Of a DNA stretch of 33,586 bases, positions 20,587-29,477 are shown piece by piece. Under the pieces are notes generated by a model that was not told the DNA's origin, made no database searches, and worked only from the letters and a program-made list of their open reading frames with translations. The translations under genes and the position numbers were made by a program. The DNA is taken from contig JAOUET010000003.1 in assembly GCA_029858605.1 (NCBI GenBank), forward strand, positions 1 through 33,586. Direction: 5' to 3'. Source of the stretch: Coriobacteriia bacterium. GTDB taxonomy: Bacteria; Actinomycetota; Coriobacteriia; Anaerosomatales; JAENZW01. The stretch's first letter is position 1; every line of letters begins with the position of its first letter.

Positions 20587-21437
20587 CGGATGCGTACCCT
20601 TGCTCCGAGCATGCCGCGAATCTGCTGCACGATGCGACCGGTCGCGGCGACGCTGTACGAGTAGTCGCCGAGGCTCTCGCTCGTCACGCCGAGATCCTTC
20701 TTGCGGTCACGGTACAGGCTCGCAGCCGTTTCGAGGCACGCCTGCTCGATGTCGAACGGGACCGTATCGTGACCTCCGTTGTAGGCCACGAGGACCGAGC
20801 GGTATTCGGCAGGGAACTCGGTCGCCCAGTGATCGCTCGGGAACGCGTCCGAGACCATCGAGATGATGCCGGCCTCCTGATCGACGCGAAGGTCCGCGGT
20901 CGTGTCCCAGGCTGCCGAGAGGTAGGCCGTCGTCGTGAGCACGTTCACGCCGGCCCGAGGATGCAACTGGTACGCGGAGAAGTCCTCGATGGCCGACGCC
21001 TCGAAGCCGGTCACGCCGTTGATATGTGTCGCGAGTTCCGCAGTCGTCTCGTGGTTCGTGAACTGGACCTGCTCGGTCGATTCCGAGCCGGTCGAGGTGA
21101 CGCGGAAGAGCCTGATATGACTCGGCGTGACCTCGACCGTCGCGAGGATGTCCGTCGAGCCTGACGCCGCCGACACGCTGAGCGCGTTCTGCGAGCCGAA
21201 CGCGACGTACTTCACGTGGTTGATCGGCCGCACCTTGACGCCGATCTGATCCGTGCCGAGGCTGTCGTGCCACTCGTACAGGTTCCGCGCCTTGATCGGC
21301 CTTCCGAGGATGGCCTCGATCAAGGCCGAAGCACGGTCGATCGAGCGCTCGAGGATCGTCTCGTCTACGCCGGCAGAGATGCCGAGGTACGACTGGAGGT
21401 TCGCGAGCGTGGTCAGTGAGTTCGCGTCGACGGCCAT
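20583..21437 (-). CDS. Head-tail connector protein (gp6-like), enlarged
   Basis: The product has 284 residues, much longer than the usual 100 or so. The N-terminal helices (LANLQSYLGISAGVDETILE, RSIDRASALIEAILGRPIK) and the C-terminal part (AYNGGHDTVPFDIEQACLET, AASLYRDRKKDLGVTSESL) match gp6-like connectors. Between them, residues of about 75-200 form an inserted beta-rich domain (AASGSTDILATVEVTPSHIR, FTNHETTAELATHINGVTGF). The gene starts immediately after the glycosyltransferase stop. Confidence 0.8.
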   Translation of the reverse strand: MAVDANSLTTLANLQSYLGISAGVDETILERSIDRASALIEAILGRPIKARNLYEWHDSLGTDQIGVKVRPINHVKYVAFGSQNALSVSAASGSTDILATVEVTPSHIRLFRVTSTGSESTEQVQFTNHETTAELATHINGVTGFEASAIEDFSAYQLHPRAGVNVLTTTAYLSAAWDTTADLRVDQEAGIISMVSDAFPSDHWATEFPAEYRSVLVAYNGGHDTVPFDIEQACLETAASLYRDRKKDLGVTSESLGDYSYSVAATGRIVQQIRGMLGARVRIR

Positions 21438-22541
21438 TCAAGTCCTCGCGTATGCCGGCTTCCCGCTGGTGACGTACTCGTTATGGTACTGGTGTCGCGC
21501 GGCGAACCTCTCGTCCGGCCACGAGATCATGACCTGCATGTGACCGATGCGGACGCGGTTCGCCTGCCAGACCTTGTAGCCGGATCGCTTCCACTGCCGC
21601 CAGAACTGGATATCGTCGTCGACGCGGCCCTCGCCCCAGGTTCCGTCCGGCGCAGGCTGGCCATGGAACCACGGCTTCGGCAGGTTCCGCAGCGCCTCCG
21701 CCCGGATCAGGGTCAGGCCGAAGTGCGCGGTCGCGACCTCGAGCGCCGGCGCGTTGACCTCCTCGGACGTGAGCGATGTACGCGCGTTGCCTTCGGCGTC
21801 CTCGCAGGTGATGAGGACGGTCTGCCGCTCGCGGCCGATCTGCATCGCCGCGACCGCGTCGAGGTTCCGCTCGGTCGCCAGCCGGTACAGAGCGACCACG
21901 TCCTCCTTCTGGAAGATCGTGTCGTAGTCGAGCGTGAGCACCCATTCGCAGGTCGGCTTCTTGATCGCCTCGGCCAGCAGCCGCGACAGGCACTGGCCCC
22001 AGAATGCGCCCGTGTGTTTCGTGATGTTGATCTTGAGCGGGATGAGAGCGCCGATCGCGCAGAACATGTTCTCCGTCCAGGCGAGCCGCGGCATCGATAT
22101 CAGCGCTTCGACGTTCGGTAGCGTGTGTATCGGAGGAACCTTCCGGGCCGCGATACCGATCGTCCACTGGCCTTCTCCGTCCGGCCATGGCTGGCAGTCG
22201 TCGAGACCGGCTTTCCGAAGCGTCTCGATGACCTTCGTCCGGTTCCAGAGCGAGCCGTGCTCGCCGGTCTTGCCGCAGACGATCGGCTCGATCTCGTGGC
22301 TCGTGCCGTTCTTGTACGCGTCGACGGCTCGATCGAAGTCCGGCACGCTGACACGCAACTCCGCTCCCTCGCGGAGTTTCGCTGTCCAGCGCATAACGGC
22401 TTGCGTAGCGGCCTCGCCGACGAACCGCTCCAGACCTTCCCGCACCTCGATCGCGTCGCAGGAGCCGTCCTCGACCGGCAGGTTCCCGGCCTGCTCGATC
22501 GGATACTCGGTGGCCTGCCCTTCTTTCCAGACGCTGAGCAT
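21438..22541 (-). CDS. Glycosyltransferase (GT-A) fused to half a methyltransferase
   Basis: The product has 367 residues from the ATG at 22541, with AGGGA about 16 bases and GCGGAA about 9 bases upstream. Residues about 1-130 read like the C-terminal half of a class I methyltransferase (DAIEVREGLERF, LREGAELRVSVPDFDRAVDAY, then LRKAGLDDCQPWP) without the AdoMet motif I. From residue 145 a GT-A type domain follows (LISMPRLAWTENMF, WVLTLDYDT with the DxD motif at 205-207, and DDDIQFWRQWKRSGYKV near the end). It would transfer a sugar. Its place in the head module suggests modification of virion proteins or of a host glycan. Confidence 0.75.
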   Translation of the reverse strand: MLSVWKEGQATEYPIEQAGNLPVEDGSCDAIEVREGLERFVGEAATQAVMRWTAKLREGAELRVSVPDFDRAVDAYKNGTSHEIEPIVCGKTGEHGSLWNRTKVIETLRKAGLDDCQPWPDGEGQWTIGIAARKVPPIHTLPNVEALISMPRLAWTENMFCAIGALIPLKINITKHTGAFWGQCLSRLLAEAIKKPTCEWVLTLDYDTIFQKEDVVALYRLATERNLDAVAAMQIGRERQTVLITCEDAEGNARTSLTSEEVNAPALEVATAHFGLTLIRAEALRNLPKPWFHGQPAPDGTWGEGRVDDDIQFWRQWKRSGYKVWQANRVRIGHMQVMISWPDERFAARHQYHNEYVTSGKPAYART

Positions 22542-22563
22542 GTTTCCGCTTCCCTGTAAGAGA

Positions 22564-22596
22564 CACGGCCGAGCGCCAACGTGACGCCCGGCCGTG
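22564..22596 (-). terminator. Intergenic hairpin before the glycosyltransferase
   Basis: 8-bp arms cacggccg (22564-22571) and cggccgtg (22589-22596) around a 17-base loop, in the 82-base gap after the decoration gene. There is no T tract. Possibly a partial terminator. Confidence 0.45.
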
Positions 22597-22623
22597 CCGT
22601 GATCCCGTGCGGTGCGGATCGTA

Positions 22624-23076
22624 TCAGCCGGCCGCGTTGAAGAGGAGCGCGCCGGCAGCGGTCGCGTTGACCGGAGCCTGTCCGGGATTGTCGAGGATGC
22701 AGACTGCATCCATCGTCGGCGTGTTCGACGACGCGCGGAGGCCGAGGCGCAGATAGCGCTTCTTGCCGCGGAGGTCGACGTTCACGACGGCGAATGCGTC
22801 CTGGTTCGTAAGCGCCGTGCTGTTGATCTGCGTCGGAAGGCCCGACGAGATGGTGGTGATGGCAGCGAACGACGTGCTATTCGTGTCGTCGGCGTGCTCG
22901 ATGATGACGTGCGATGGGACGCTCGTCGCGGTCGCCGAGCGAGCGCCGATGATGAAGGTCGCCGAGTCGAAGCCGCGCACGTCGAGCGTGTTGCCGTAGA
23001 CGTTATTCGTGGACGAGCCGACCGTCTGCGGGACGAGAGCGACGCGAGCCTTGATGTTCTGAGCAGGAACGGACAT
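22624..23076 (-). CDS. Probable head decoration or small structural protein
   Basis: The product has 150 residues: MSVPAQNIKARVALVPQTVG, VRGFDSATFIIGARSATATS, VIIEHADDTNSTSFAAITTI, then VNVDLRGKKRYLRLGLRASS and TPTMDAVCILDNPGQAPV. This beta-sandwich pattern recurs in small phage structural proteins next to the capsid gene. AAAGGAT lies before the ATG at 23076. Placement right after the major capsid gene fits a decoration protein, though this is inferred. Confidence 0.65.
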   Translation of the reverse strand: MSVPAQNIKARVALVPQTVGSSTNNVYGNTLDVRGFDSATFIIGARSATATSVPSHVIIEHADDTNSTSFAAITTISSGLPTQINSTALTNQDAFAVVNVDLRGKKRYLRLGLRASSNTPTMDAVCILDNPGQAPVNATAAGALLFNAAG

Positions 23077-23095
23077 GGGTAGAGGATCCTTTCAA

Positions 23096-23124
23096 GGCGG
23101 AGCCGGCCGAAGCCGGACTCCGCC
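23096..23124 (-). terminator. Strong hairpin with a UUCG loop after the capsid gene
   Basis: Minus-strand RNA: a 12-bp stem (GGCGGAG, one bulged U, CCGGC) closed by a C(UUCG)G tetraloop, one of the most stable loops known. Plus-strand arms are 23096-23107 and 23112-23124. It lies between the capsid stop (23145) and the next start (23076), with no U tract following. It may attenuate transcription or protect the capsid mRNA. Confidence 0.7.
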
Positions 23125-23144
23125 GAGGGAAGAAGGCTGATGTA

Positions 23145-24527
23145 TCAGAGCTTGAGCGCGACGATCGGACCGGCGTCCGTGGCGTCGCCGAGGTTGGCGC
23201 ACTTGATGTCGAACCGCTCAGTGCCGCGGACGGCGACCTCGTCCTGCTCGAACGCGTTCAGCGCCGAGTCGGAGAAGGCGATCGAGGTCTGACGGCGGTC
23301 GCCGAAGTAAGCGGCCATCGCCAGATCGCCGAAGAGACACTGAATGGTGTCGGCGGTAAAGGTCTTACGCATGACCTGCACGTACTCGACCGGGTATCCG
23401 AGCAGGGTCGGAGTCGCGGTCCCGTCCTTGAGCTCGCGAGCGGTCACGCCGCCCGAGGCGTAGACGAGCCGCTCGAGGCAGGCGTGATAGAACGCCTTCG
23501 AGCAGTAGAACTTGCAGTTCGGCGAGTCGGCGTAGGCCGGCAGTTTGGCGACGAACGCCATGAGATCCGCCATGTCGAAATCCGAATAGGCGCTCGTCAG
23601 AGCCGCATCGCTGATTCCAGCCGCCGACGAGATGCCCTCGATCTCGGGAATGACGCCGACGATTCCGCCGTAGGTCGACGTGCCGTCGCCGTTGAAGCCG
23701 CACTCGTCCTCCTTCAGCGCGAACGCGTACGCGATCTCGTTCGCGATGTCGTCGCCGAGGTTCACGATGGCGTCCTCGTTGAGCTCGTTGCTCGCTGTCG
23801 TGAGGACCATGAACTTCTGCGCGACGAGGTTGACCTGGTCGAACACCTGCTGCGACTCGGTTCCGGCAGCAGCCTCGCCGACCGCGTAGGCGGTGAGCGT
23901 GGTCTTGCGACGCGGCATCCGCCTGGTGTCGCTGGACATCGGGACGTTCTTCGCGTTCCGGCGGAACACGCCGTAGCGCTCGCGGAGCGAGATCAGCGAC
24001 GACTCGAACTCGTCAGGGACGAGGAAGCCGCCGGCGCTGTTCACGCTCTCGGTGTGGCCCTTGGTGACGATGCCGTTCGACTGACACCAGTCGAGGCTCT
24101 TGCGGTGGCCGCGAGCGGCCATGATGAAGCGGCCGAAGCGATAGGCTTCCTCGGCCGACTTGAGGTGACGGGCGCGGCCGTCGATCTTGATCTGGTCGGG
24201 CATGGTGATCCTCGGTGCAGCGGCGGCCTTGACCTCCGCGGCGATGGTCTTCTGGACGGTGTTACGAACGGCCTTCTCGGCGTCCTCGATCGGCATCTCG
24301 TCGGACGGCTTGACGGCGTCCTCCTCGACTTCGACCTCGGCAGCCGTGGCCGGCATGAGCTTGACCTCGTAGGCGATCTGATCCGGCGCGAGAGGGTTGC
24401 CCTCTGCATCGGTCACGAGCACGCCCTCGAGGTAGAGCGCCTTCGCCTGCTCAAAGCCGGCGGCGCCTTTCTGGTCGGCGATCTTCTGGAGATCGGCCTG
24501 GACCTCGGAAACGGACTTGGTCTTCAT
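23145..24527 (-). CDS. HK97-fold major capsid protein
   Basis: The product has 460 residues from the ATG at 24527. About 110 N-terminal residues are acidic and helical (VEVEEDAVKPSDEMPIEDAE), like the scaffolding delta region removed by the protease. The mature part has AGGFLVPDEF (165-174), the usual start of the HK97 fold, then KNVPMSSDTRRMPRR, LNEDAIVNLGDDIANEIAYA, FNGDGTSTYGGIVG, LLGYPVEYVQ and YFGDRRQTSIAFSD near the end. It forms the icosahedral shell. An in-frame ATG at 24584 is less likely. Confidence 0.95.
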   Translation of the reverse strand: MKTKSVSEVQADLQKIADQKGAAGFEQAKALYLEGVLVTDAEGNPLAPDQIAYEVKLMPATAAEVEVEEDAVKPSDEMPIEDAEKAVRNTVQKTIAAEVKAAAAPRITMPDQIKIDGRARHLKSAEEAYRFGRFIMAARGHRKSLDWCQSNGIVTKGHTESVNSAGGFLVPDEFESSLISLRERYGVFRRNAKNVPMSSDTRRMPRRKTTLTAYAVGEAAAGTESQQVFDQVNLVAQKFMVLTTASNELNEDAIVNLGDDIANEIAYAFALKEDECGFNGDGTSTYGGIVGVIPEIEGISSAAGISDAALTSAYSDFDMADLMAFVAKLPAYADSPNCKFYCSKAFYHACLERLVYASGGVTARELKDGTATPTLLGYPVEYVQVMRKTFTADTIQCLFGDLAMAAYFGDRRQTSIAFSDSALNAFEQDEVAVRGTERFDIKCANLGDATDAGPIVALKL

Positions 24528-24613
24528 GGTGAATCCCGGTTGGTGCGAATGTGACGACTCAGCGCCGCCGCACCGATCCGGCATTCAGCCACTCGTCCGG
24601 GCAAGGCTACGCG

Positions 24614-24622
24614 ATCATAGCA
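24614..24622 (-). promoter_or_regulatory. Putative extended -10 promoter before the capsid gene
   Basis: Minus strand reads TGCTATGAT, an exact extended -10 motif (TGnTATGAT), overlapping the protease stop and 87 bases before the capsid ATG. No clear -35 box is seen, which extended -10 promoters do not need. It could raise capsid expression. Confidence 0.4.
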
Positions 24623-25280
24623 CGATGCGACCGCGTGCCTTCGCGATCTCCTCGCGAGCGATCCTCGTGGCGATCTCGCGTCCGATCGCCGGCACGCTTA
24701 CCGCGATTGAGAACTTCCTGACAGGCGGTCGCTCGATCTTCGCCGGAACGTCGACGCGACCGAAGCGCTCAACAGCGGTTCGCGTCACGTAGCCCTTCTG
24801 GACCGCCGTGATGAGCGCGTCCTGATTCGCCGGCACGCTCACGACCGAGACCTCGAGCAGCTTCCACTTGGAGTAGACGCGTCGCACGTCCGGCCCGTAC
24901 TTGTCAACGTCGCCCTTCGTCGCGAGCCGCTCGCCGCCGTCCATCGGCACAAAGCCGATCGAGACGCCGCGGAGCACCTTCGCCTGTACCAGGCCGCGGA
25001 CGTAGTCGGGGAACCAGTCGCCGTCGAAGTCGTCCGGTCGCTTGGCGAACTCGAAGTCGGCGACGATCTCGCGATCGGCGCGCTTGAGCGTGACGGCCCG
25101 TCCGACAGGCTGCGACGTGTCGTGATTCCAGAGGAGGACCGGGTTCCGCTCGTAGTCCTTCGCGTTCATGCCGGCCGGAACCATCACCTCGCCGTCGCGG
25201 TCTACGCTGTCGGTGGAGATGGTCGCCTTGAACATGCCTCCGACGATCTCGCCTTCGGCCTTGAAGTCTTTACGGTTCAT
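24615..25280 (-). CDS. Prohead protease (HK97 family, U35/S78-like)
   Basis: The product has 221 residues from the ATG at 25280, overlapping the fusion gene's stop as ATGA. Family signs are ISTDSVDRDGEVMVPAG, then NPVLLWNHD with the catalytic His53, and VLRGVSIGF with the catalytic Ser107, then LLEVSVVSVPANQDA. It would clip the capsid delta region during maturation. The genes flanking it are its substrates and partners. Confidence 0.93.
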   Translation of the reverse strand: MNRKDFKAEGEIVGGMFKATISTDSVDRDGEVMVPAGMNAKDYERNPVLLWNHDTSQPVGRAVTLKRADREIVADFEFAKRPDDFDGDWFPDYVRGLVQAKVLRGVSIGFVPMDGGERLATKGDVDKYGPDVRRVYSKWKLLEVSVVSVPANQDALITAVQKGYVTRTAVERFGRVDVPAKIERPPVRKFSIAVSVPAIGREIATRIAREEIAKARGRIVL

Positions 25281-28267
25281 TCGGGCAGATCCTCGAGGAC
25301 GGGAATGATGTCGCAGCGGCAGTTCGGATGCAGAGGCGGTCCGGTCACGTTGTCGAAGTCGACGACGAAGCGCGAGCCGTCCGAGGCCGTTATGACGTCG
25401 CCGACCTTGTAGAACGCGTCGTTCATGCCTTTCGTCTGGTCTTCGCGTCCGACAGCCTCGCAGAAGGGACATGCCTCGGGCGCGACGAGCCACTTCTTGC
25501 CCGTGACCATGTCGGTCTGCTTCCAGGCCTGAACCTGCCCCTCGACGTAGGCTCGTGCCGACTCGGTCCTAGCGATGGTCTGGGCGCGAGCCGGATCGAA
25601 TCCCTTCGCCTCGATGTCGTCGGCGATCTCGTCGATCGTCTTGCCTTGCTCGAGGCCGCGACCGAGGATCGACTCGACGCGACGTACGGTCGTTCCGCCG
25701 ACGCTGTTCGCGAGTCGCGTCGTCGACCTGTTGACCCAGCGCTGCACCTCGTCGTTCGCGAAGTCGAAGCCGATAGCCTCGGCGACGTCGCGATCTGCAC
25801 GACGCAAGGCCGCCTCGATCGATGAGATGCCGCGATCTCCGCCGAGTTTCATGACCTGCTCGATATGCGGCTTCGCCGCGTCCTTCAGGTCTTGCGAGAA
25901 CTTCGCGATCGCGAGTTCCTGCCGTGCTCGATCGAAGAGCGCCGATCCCTCCAGGCCGCTCCCGCGAAGCGCCCTCACGACCGAGCCGATGCGATCGCGT
26001 CCGACCTTGACGAGCGTCCTCTCCAGTTGCCGGATGATCCGCATCTCGTCGCGGCTGTAGCCTGCGGCCTTCGCGTGGAAGCCGTCGTCCTGCCACGCCT
26101 GCGATTGTGTAATGGTCTCGCCTTTCACGTGCGAGCAGCCGCACTTCTTACTCTTCGACTCGCAGTAGTCGATCGCGATCGCGACCGCTTGGTCCTGCGG
26201 ATAGCCTTCGTCCATTAGCGTTCGGACCTTGTCCGAGACGCAGTCGTCAGCCTGCTTCGTGCCGTCCGTCTCGTCGTCGGCACGGTCCATCCTCTCGACG
26301 ACGCGAGCCGACCAGTCGCGGCCGTCGTCGCCGCCCCAGAGCAGCCACGCGATGAACCCGGCCGAAGGATCGCTCGGATCGTCCCAGCCGGGCCGCTTGT
26401 CGACCGCGTGCCTGGCGAAGTAGGACGCCATGCGACGGACGGTGTCCGGCGACAGTACCTCGCGGTTCTTGAGCTGCGTCGCTCGAGCGACTCCGACCTC
26501 GGTCCCGCCTCGGTTGAACTCGCCGCGGAGCCTGAGACCGCGATCGGCCGCCTCGGACATCTCCTCGGTCGGCGTGAAGTCTATCGCCTCGTACCGGGCC
26601 GGAGCGTCCGCCGTAATCGCCTTTACGGCCTCCTGAGGCGCTTCGGCCGCAACCGTGGCCTCCGGGACCGGCTGCACGTCCGAAGGTTGTATCGTCGCCT
26701 GAGCAGCCACCATACGAGCCGCCTGAGCCGGCGATAGACCAACCGCTACGAGGAGCGCCTCGCCAGCCTGAGGAGCCAGAGATCCGGCCGTGATCGCGAG
26801 CAGGATCTCTTGTGCCGCTTGGATCTGGGCGCCGTTGAGTGGCTCGACCTTCTCGACCGGAGCCGCCGGCTGCGTCGGCTCGACGGTCGGAGCCGTCTCG
26901 GGAGCGGCCTGCGTCGGCGCGTCCGTCAGGTCGCCGCCGAGATCGAGGCCGCTGCCGAGCGGCATCCCGCCGACGATCGGTGCGTCGGCGTCTGGATGGT
27001 CTATGGGATCGAAGCCGCGGAGCTCGCGAACCTCGTTGATGGTCAGCACGCCGGACGAGATGAGTCCCTGATGCTCCTGCAAGTCGAGCGCCCGGTTCGC
27101 CGGGACCGGATCGTCGTACGCGAGGACCGCCTCGTCCTGTAGGCCGAACATCGGAAGCAGCTTCTGGTTCAGCGTTTCCTCGTCAAGCCGCAGGAGCGGC
27201 AGGATCGTCGACTCGCGCCACTGCGCGAAGCCGGTCGTGCTGCTCGCGAGGTTCGGATCGTTCGCCTTGAGCATCGTGACCGGCACGCCGAAGATCGCCG
27301 CGATCTCCTCCACGATCTCGTCGCGACCGCCAAGATCCTTCGGAGGGAACGCCATCGGCTTTAGGTCGACCTGTCCGGTCAACGCGATGAACTTGCCGGC
27401 CTTGCCTGGACCGCGGAGCCGCTCGTTCACGGCTCGCTCGAACTCGGCGATCGCGTCCTCGGATGCGTCCTCGTTCTTGATCGTCGCGAGGTAGTCGGGC
27501 CGAGCGTGATTCGCCGCGAACGCAAGGTCCATCTCGTGGAACGCGTCGTTCAGGTCGACCGCGCCCCAGGCCGCTTCAACCTTGCCGAGACCGTAGAACA
27601 GGTCAGCCGGGTTCGGGCGCTTGAAGTGCAGCACCTCGTCGGGCGCGAGCGTGACCTTGTTCTGAGTCTCGCGGCCGTACAGGTAGCCGGCGATGAACTT
27701 CTGCGGATCAGGAATGATCTCGACCCACTGCGGAGGCATCGGCCAGAGTTCGGCCGGCACGCCGAGCGTGTTCGGGATCACGTGGAGATACGCGTTCCCG
27801 GTCAACTCCTGCCAGAGCGTACGAGTCGCGGCCAGGTCAAACCCGTTCATCGCCGGATTCACCTTGCGGAGCAGGTCGAGGACCGGATGCGCCTCGGTGA
27901 CCTCCTCGAAGTCGGCTCCGAAGTCATGCATTTTCGTCATCACGGAACGAGATGGCGTGCGAGCGGCATCGCCGAGGAGGTACGCCTTTCGTCCCTTGGC
28001 AGGCTTCGCCGTCCGGTACAACTTGCGGCCCGTGCCTCCCTTGACATACAGCCGCAGCGGCACGGCCGAGACGCCGAACGCGTTTATCTGGGCAGCCGCG
28101 TACACCCACGAGCGGTACTTGCGGACGGCTGCGGTCGCCGTGTAGACCGGCCGATGATCGATGCCCGAACCGCCGGAGATGATCCCGAGCGACGCCCGAA
28201 GGTAGCGGTTGACCTGCTGCTGCTCGGCCTGCTTGCGTCGGAAGAGGGATCGGATTCGATCGAGCAT
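25277..28267 (-). CDS. Portal protein fused to MuF-type head morphogenesis protein
   Basis: The product has 996 residues from the ATG at 28267, TGATG-coupled to the terminase. Residues 1-440 are an HK97-like portal (AAVRKYRSWVYAAAQINAFG, EVLHFKRPNPADLFYGLGKV, IFGVPVTMLK, ASSTTGFAQWRESTILPLLR). A Pro/Ala linker (446-476) leads to the usual helical portal tail (477-520). Then come ADRGLRLRGEFNRGGTEVGV to FIAWLLWGG (574-646), a small domain seen elsewhere in phage structural proteins, CVSDKVRTLMDEGYPQDQAV (676-695), and from about 735 a MuF/SPP1 gp7-like domain ending CPFC (933-936) and HPNCRC (980-985). No frameshift or stop separates the parts. Confidence 0.93.
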   Translation of the reverse strand: MLDRIRSLFRRKQAEQQQVNRYLRASLGIISGGSGIDHRPVYTATAAVRKYRSWVYAAAQINAFGVSAVPLRLYVKGGTGRKLYRTAKPAKGRKAYLLGDAARTPSRSVMTKMHDFGADFEEVTEAHPVLDLLRKVNPAMNGFDLAATRTLWQELTGNAYLHVIPNTLGVPAELWPMPPQWVEIIPDPQKFIAGYLYGRETQNKVTLAPDEVLHFKRPNPADLFYGLGKVEAAWGAVDLNDAFHEMDLAFAANHARPDYLATIKNEDASEDAIAEFERAVNERLRGPGKAGKFIALTGQVDLKPMAFPPKDLGGRDEIVEEIAAIFGVPVTMLKANDPNLASSTTGFAQWRESTILPLLRLDEETLNQKLLPMFGLQDEAVLAYDDPVPANRALDLQEHQGLISSGVLTINEVRELRGFDPIDHPDADAPIVGGMPLGSGLDLGGDLTDAPTQAAPETAPTVEPTQPAAPVEKVEPLNGAQIQAAQEILLAITAGSLAPQAGEALLVAVGLSPAQAARMVAAQATIQPSDVQPVPEATVAAEAPQEAVKAITADAPARYEAIDFTPTEEMSEAADRGLRLRGEFNRGGTEVGVARATQLKNREVLSPDTVRRMASYFARHAVDKRPGWDDPSDPSAGFIAWLLWGGDDGRDWSARVVERMDRADDETDGTKQADDCVSDKVRTLMDEGYPQDQAVAIAIDYCESKSKKCGCSHVKGETITQSQAWQDDGFHAKAAGYSRDEMRIIRQLERTLVKVGRDRIGSVVRALRGSGLEGSALFDRARQELAIAKFSQDLKDAAKPHIEQVMKLGGDRGISSIEAALRRADRDVAEAIGFDFANDEVQRWVNRSTTRLANSVGGTTVRRVESILGRGLEQGKTIDEIADDIEAKGFDPARAQTIARTESARAYVEGQVQAWKQTDMVTGKKWLVAPEACPFCEAVGREDQTKGMNDAFYKVGDVITASDGSRFVVDFDNVTGPPLHPNCRCDIIPVLEDLPE

Positions 28268-29472
28268 CAGATGACTCGGAAGCGGAACGTGGCCGGCCGG
28301 TTCGCCGCTCGACGTACGGCCAGGGCGAGCGCCATAACGCCGTCGTCGTGCATACTCGCTGGTGCAGTGTATCGAACGCCGGTACGCGTCGACTCCCACT
28401 CGAACGCCTCGAGCTCGACTCGAAGGAAGCCGTCAGGGAACCGGACCTCGCTCCGCTGGATCGCCGCGGCCAGTCCTTCGAGCAGTTGCTGACGGCTCGT
28501 CGCGGTGAACTTGAACCCCTCGACGTTGGGCCTGCCGCGCTGGAGATCCTCGACGATCGGATCGCCGACGCCGGTCGAGTCGATCATCGTCGGAACCTTG
28601 CCGATGGTGGACGCGATCCGCTCGCGTGTCGCCTGCCAGTCGAGCCGGAAGCGATCGAGGTAGCAGACCGTGCCGGTCGCATCGAGGCCGAGGATCACGG
28701 TCCAGTCTGTCGTCTTGGCCAGGTCGATCCCGAACGCAGCCGGCTCGGCCGTGCTGAGCGGTCGGATCGCCGCACGGATCGCGTCGAGGCCGAACGGGTT
28801 CCCGCCGTCGTCCGACGCCTCGACGAGGTAAAGCTCGCGGAACACGTGGTCGGGCAGTTGCCGCTTCGCCGCCTCGACCTCGTCCGAGGCGAGCACGCCG
28901 CCGGCGACCGCGTCGGCTGCGGTCAACTTGTGGTACGCGCAGTCCGGCTCCGCTCCGGCCTCGGCAAGCCTCGCCAGCCGGTACGCCCAGTTCTTCCGGC
29001 CCTTGAGGTTGCCGATGATCCGGCACGGGCCGCGTGTCGCCGACAGCGTCGACCTGACCGCGTGCCACGACTCCTCCGGGCAGCGTGTCGCCTCGTCGAT
29101 GACCGCGGCGTGAACGTCCTCGCCGTAGAGCGTGTCGGGGTTGTCTGCCGACTTGAACGCGACCTTCGAGCCGTTCGCGAGCTTGATGACGAGACGCGAC
29201 GTGTTCTCTTCCCAGATCCGCTTCTCGGGATCGGCGTCCCGGAGCATCGCCGCGAGCCGCTCGAAGCCGACCGTCTTGGTGACCTCGAACGTCGGCGCGA
29301 CCCACCAGCAGACCGAGTTCGGGCGGTTCCAGGCGAACTCCAGTACCCAGAGCAGGCAGCCAACGGTCTTGCCGCTCTTGGTGCTCGCCTCGATGATGAC
29401 GAACCGGGCCGGATCGCAGATCGCGTCGTGCTGCTTCCGGTACAGCGGCGGGAGTTCGATCGCGGCCTGCAT
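28267..29472 (-). CDS. terL: Terminase large subunit
   Basis: The product has 401 residues from the ATG at 29472, five bases after the preceding stop; the frame is open further up but only as a shadow of that gene. The ATPase has Walker A ASTKSGKT (29-36) and Walker B AAVIDEA (122-128), with RIIGNLKGRKNWAYR as coupling region. The nuclease domain has FGIDLAK (D250), MIDSTGVGDP (D298) and HDDGVMALAL (D376/D377). It cuts and pumps DNA into the prohead through the portal encoded next. Confidence 0.95.
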   Translation of the reverse strand: MQAAIELPPLYRKQHDAICDPARFVIIEASTKSGKTVGCLLWVLEFAWNRPNSVCWWVAPTFEVTKTVGFERLAAMLRDADPEKRIWEENTSRLVIKLANGSKVAFKSADNPDTLYGEDVHAAVIDEATRCPEESWHAVRSTLSATRGPCRIIGNLKGRKNWAYRLARLAEAGAEPDCAYHKLTAADAVAGGVLASDEVEAAKRQLPDHVFRELYLVEASDDGGNPFGLDAIRAAIRPLSTAEPAAFGIDLAKTTDWTVILGLDATGTVCYLDRFRLDWQATRERIASTIGKVPTMIDSTGVGDPIVEDLQRGRPNVEGFKFTATSRQQLLEGLAAAIQRSEVRFPDGFLRVELEAFEWESTRTGVRYTAPASMHDDGVMALALAVRRAANRPATFRFRVI

Positions 29473-29477
29473 GGATG

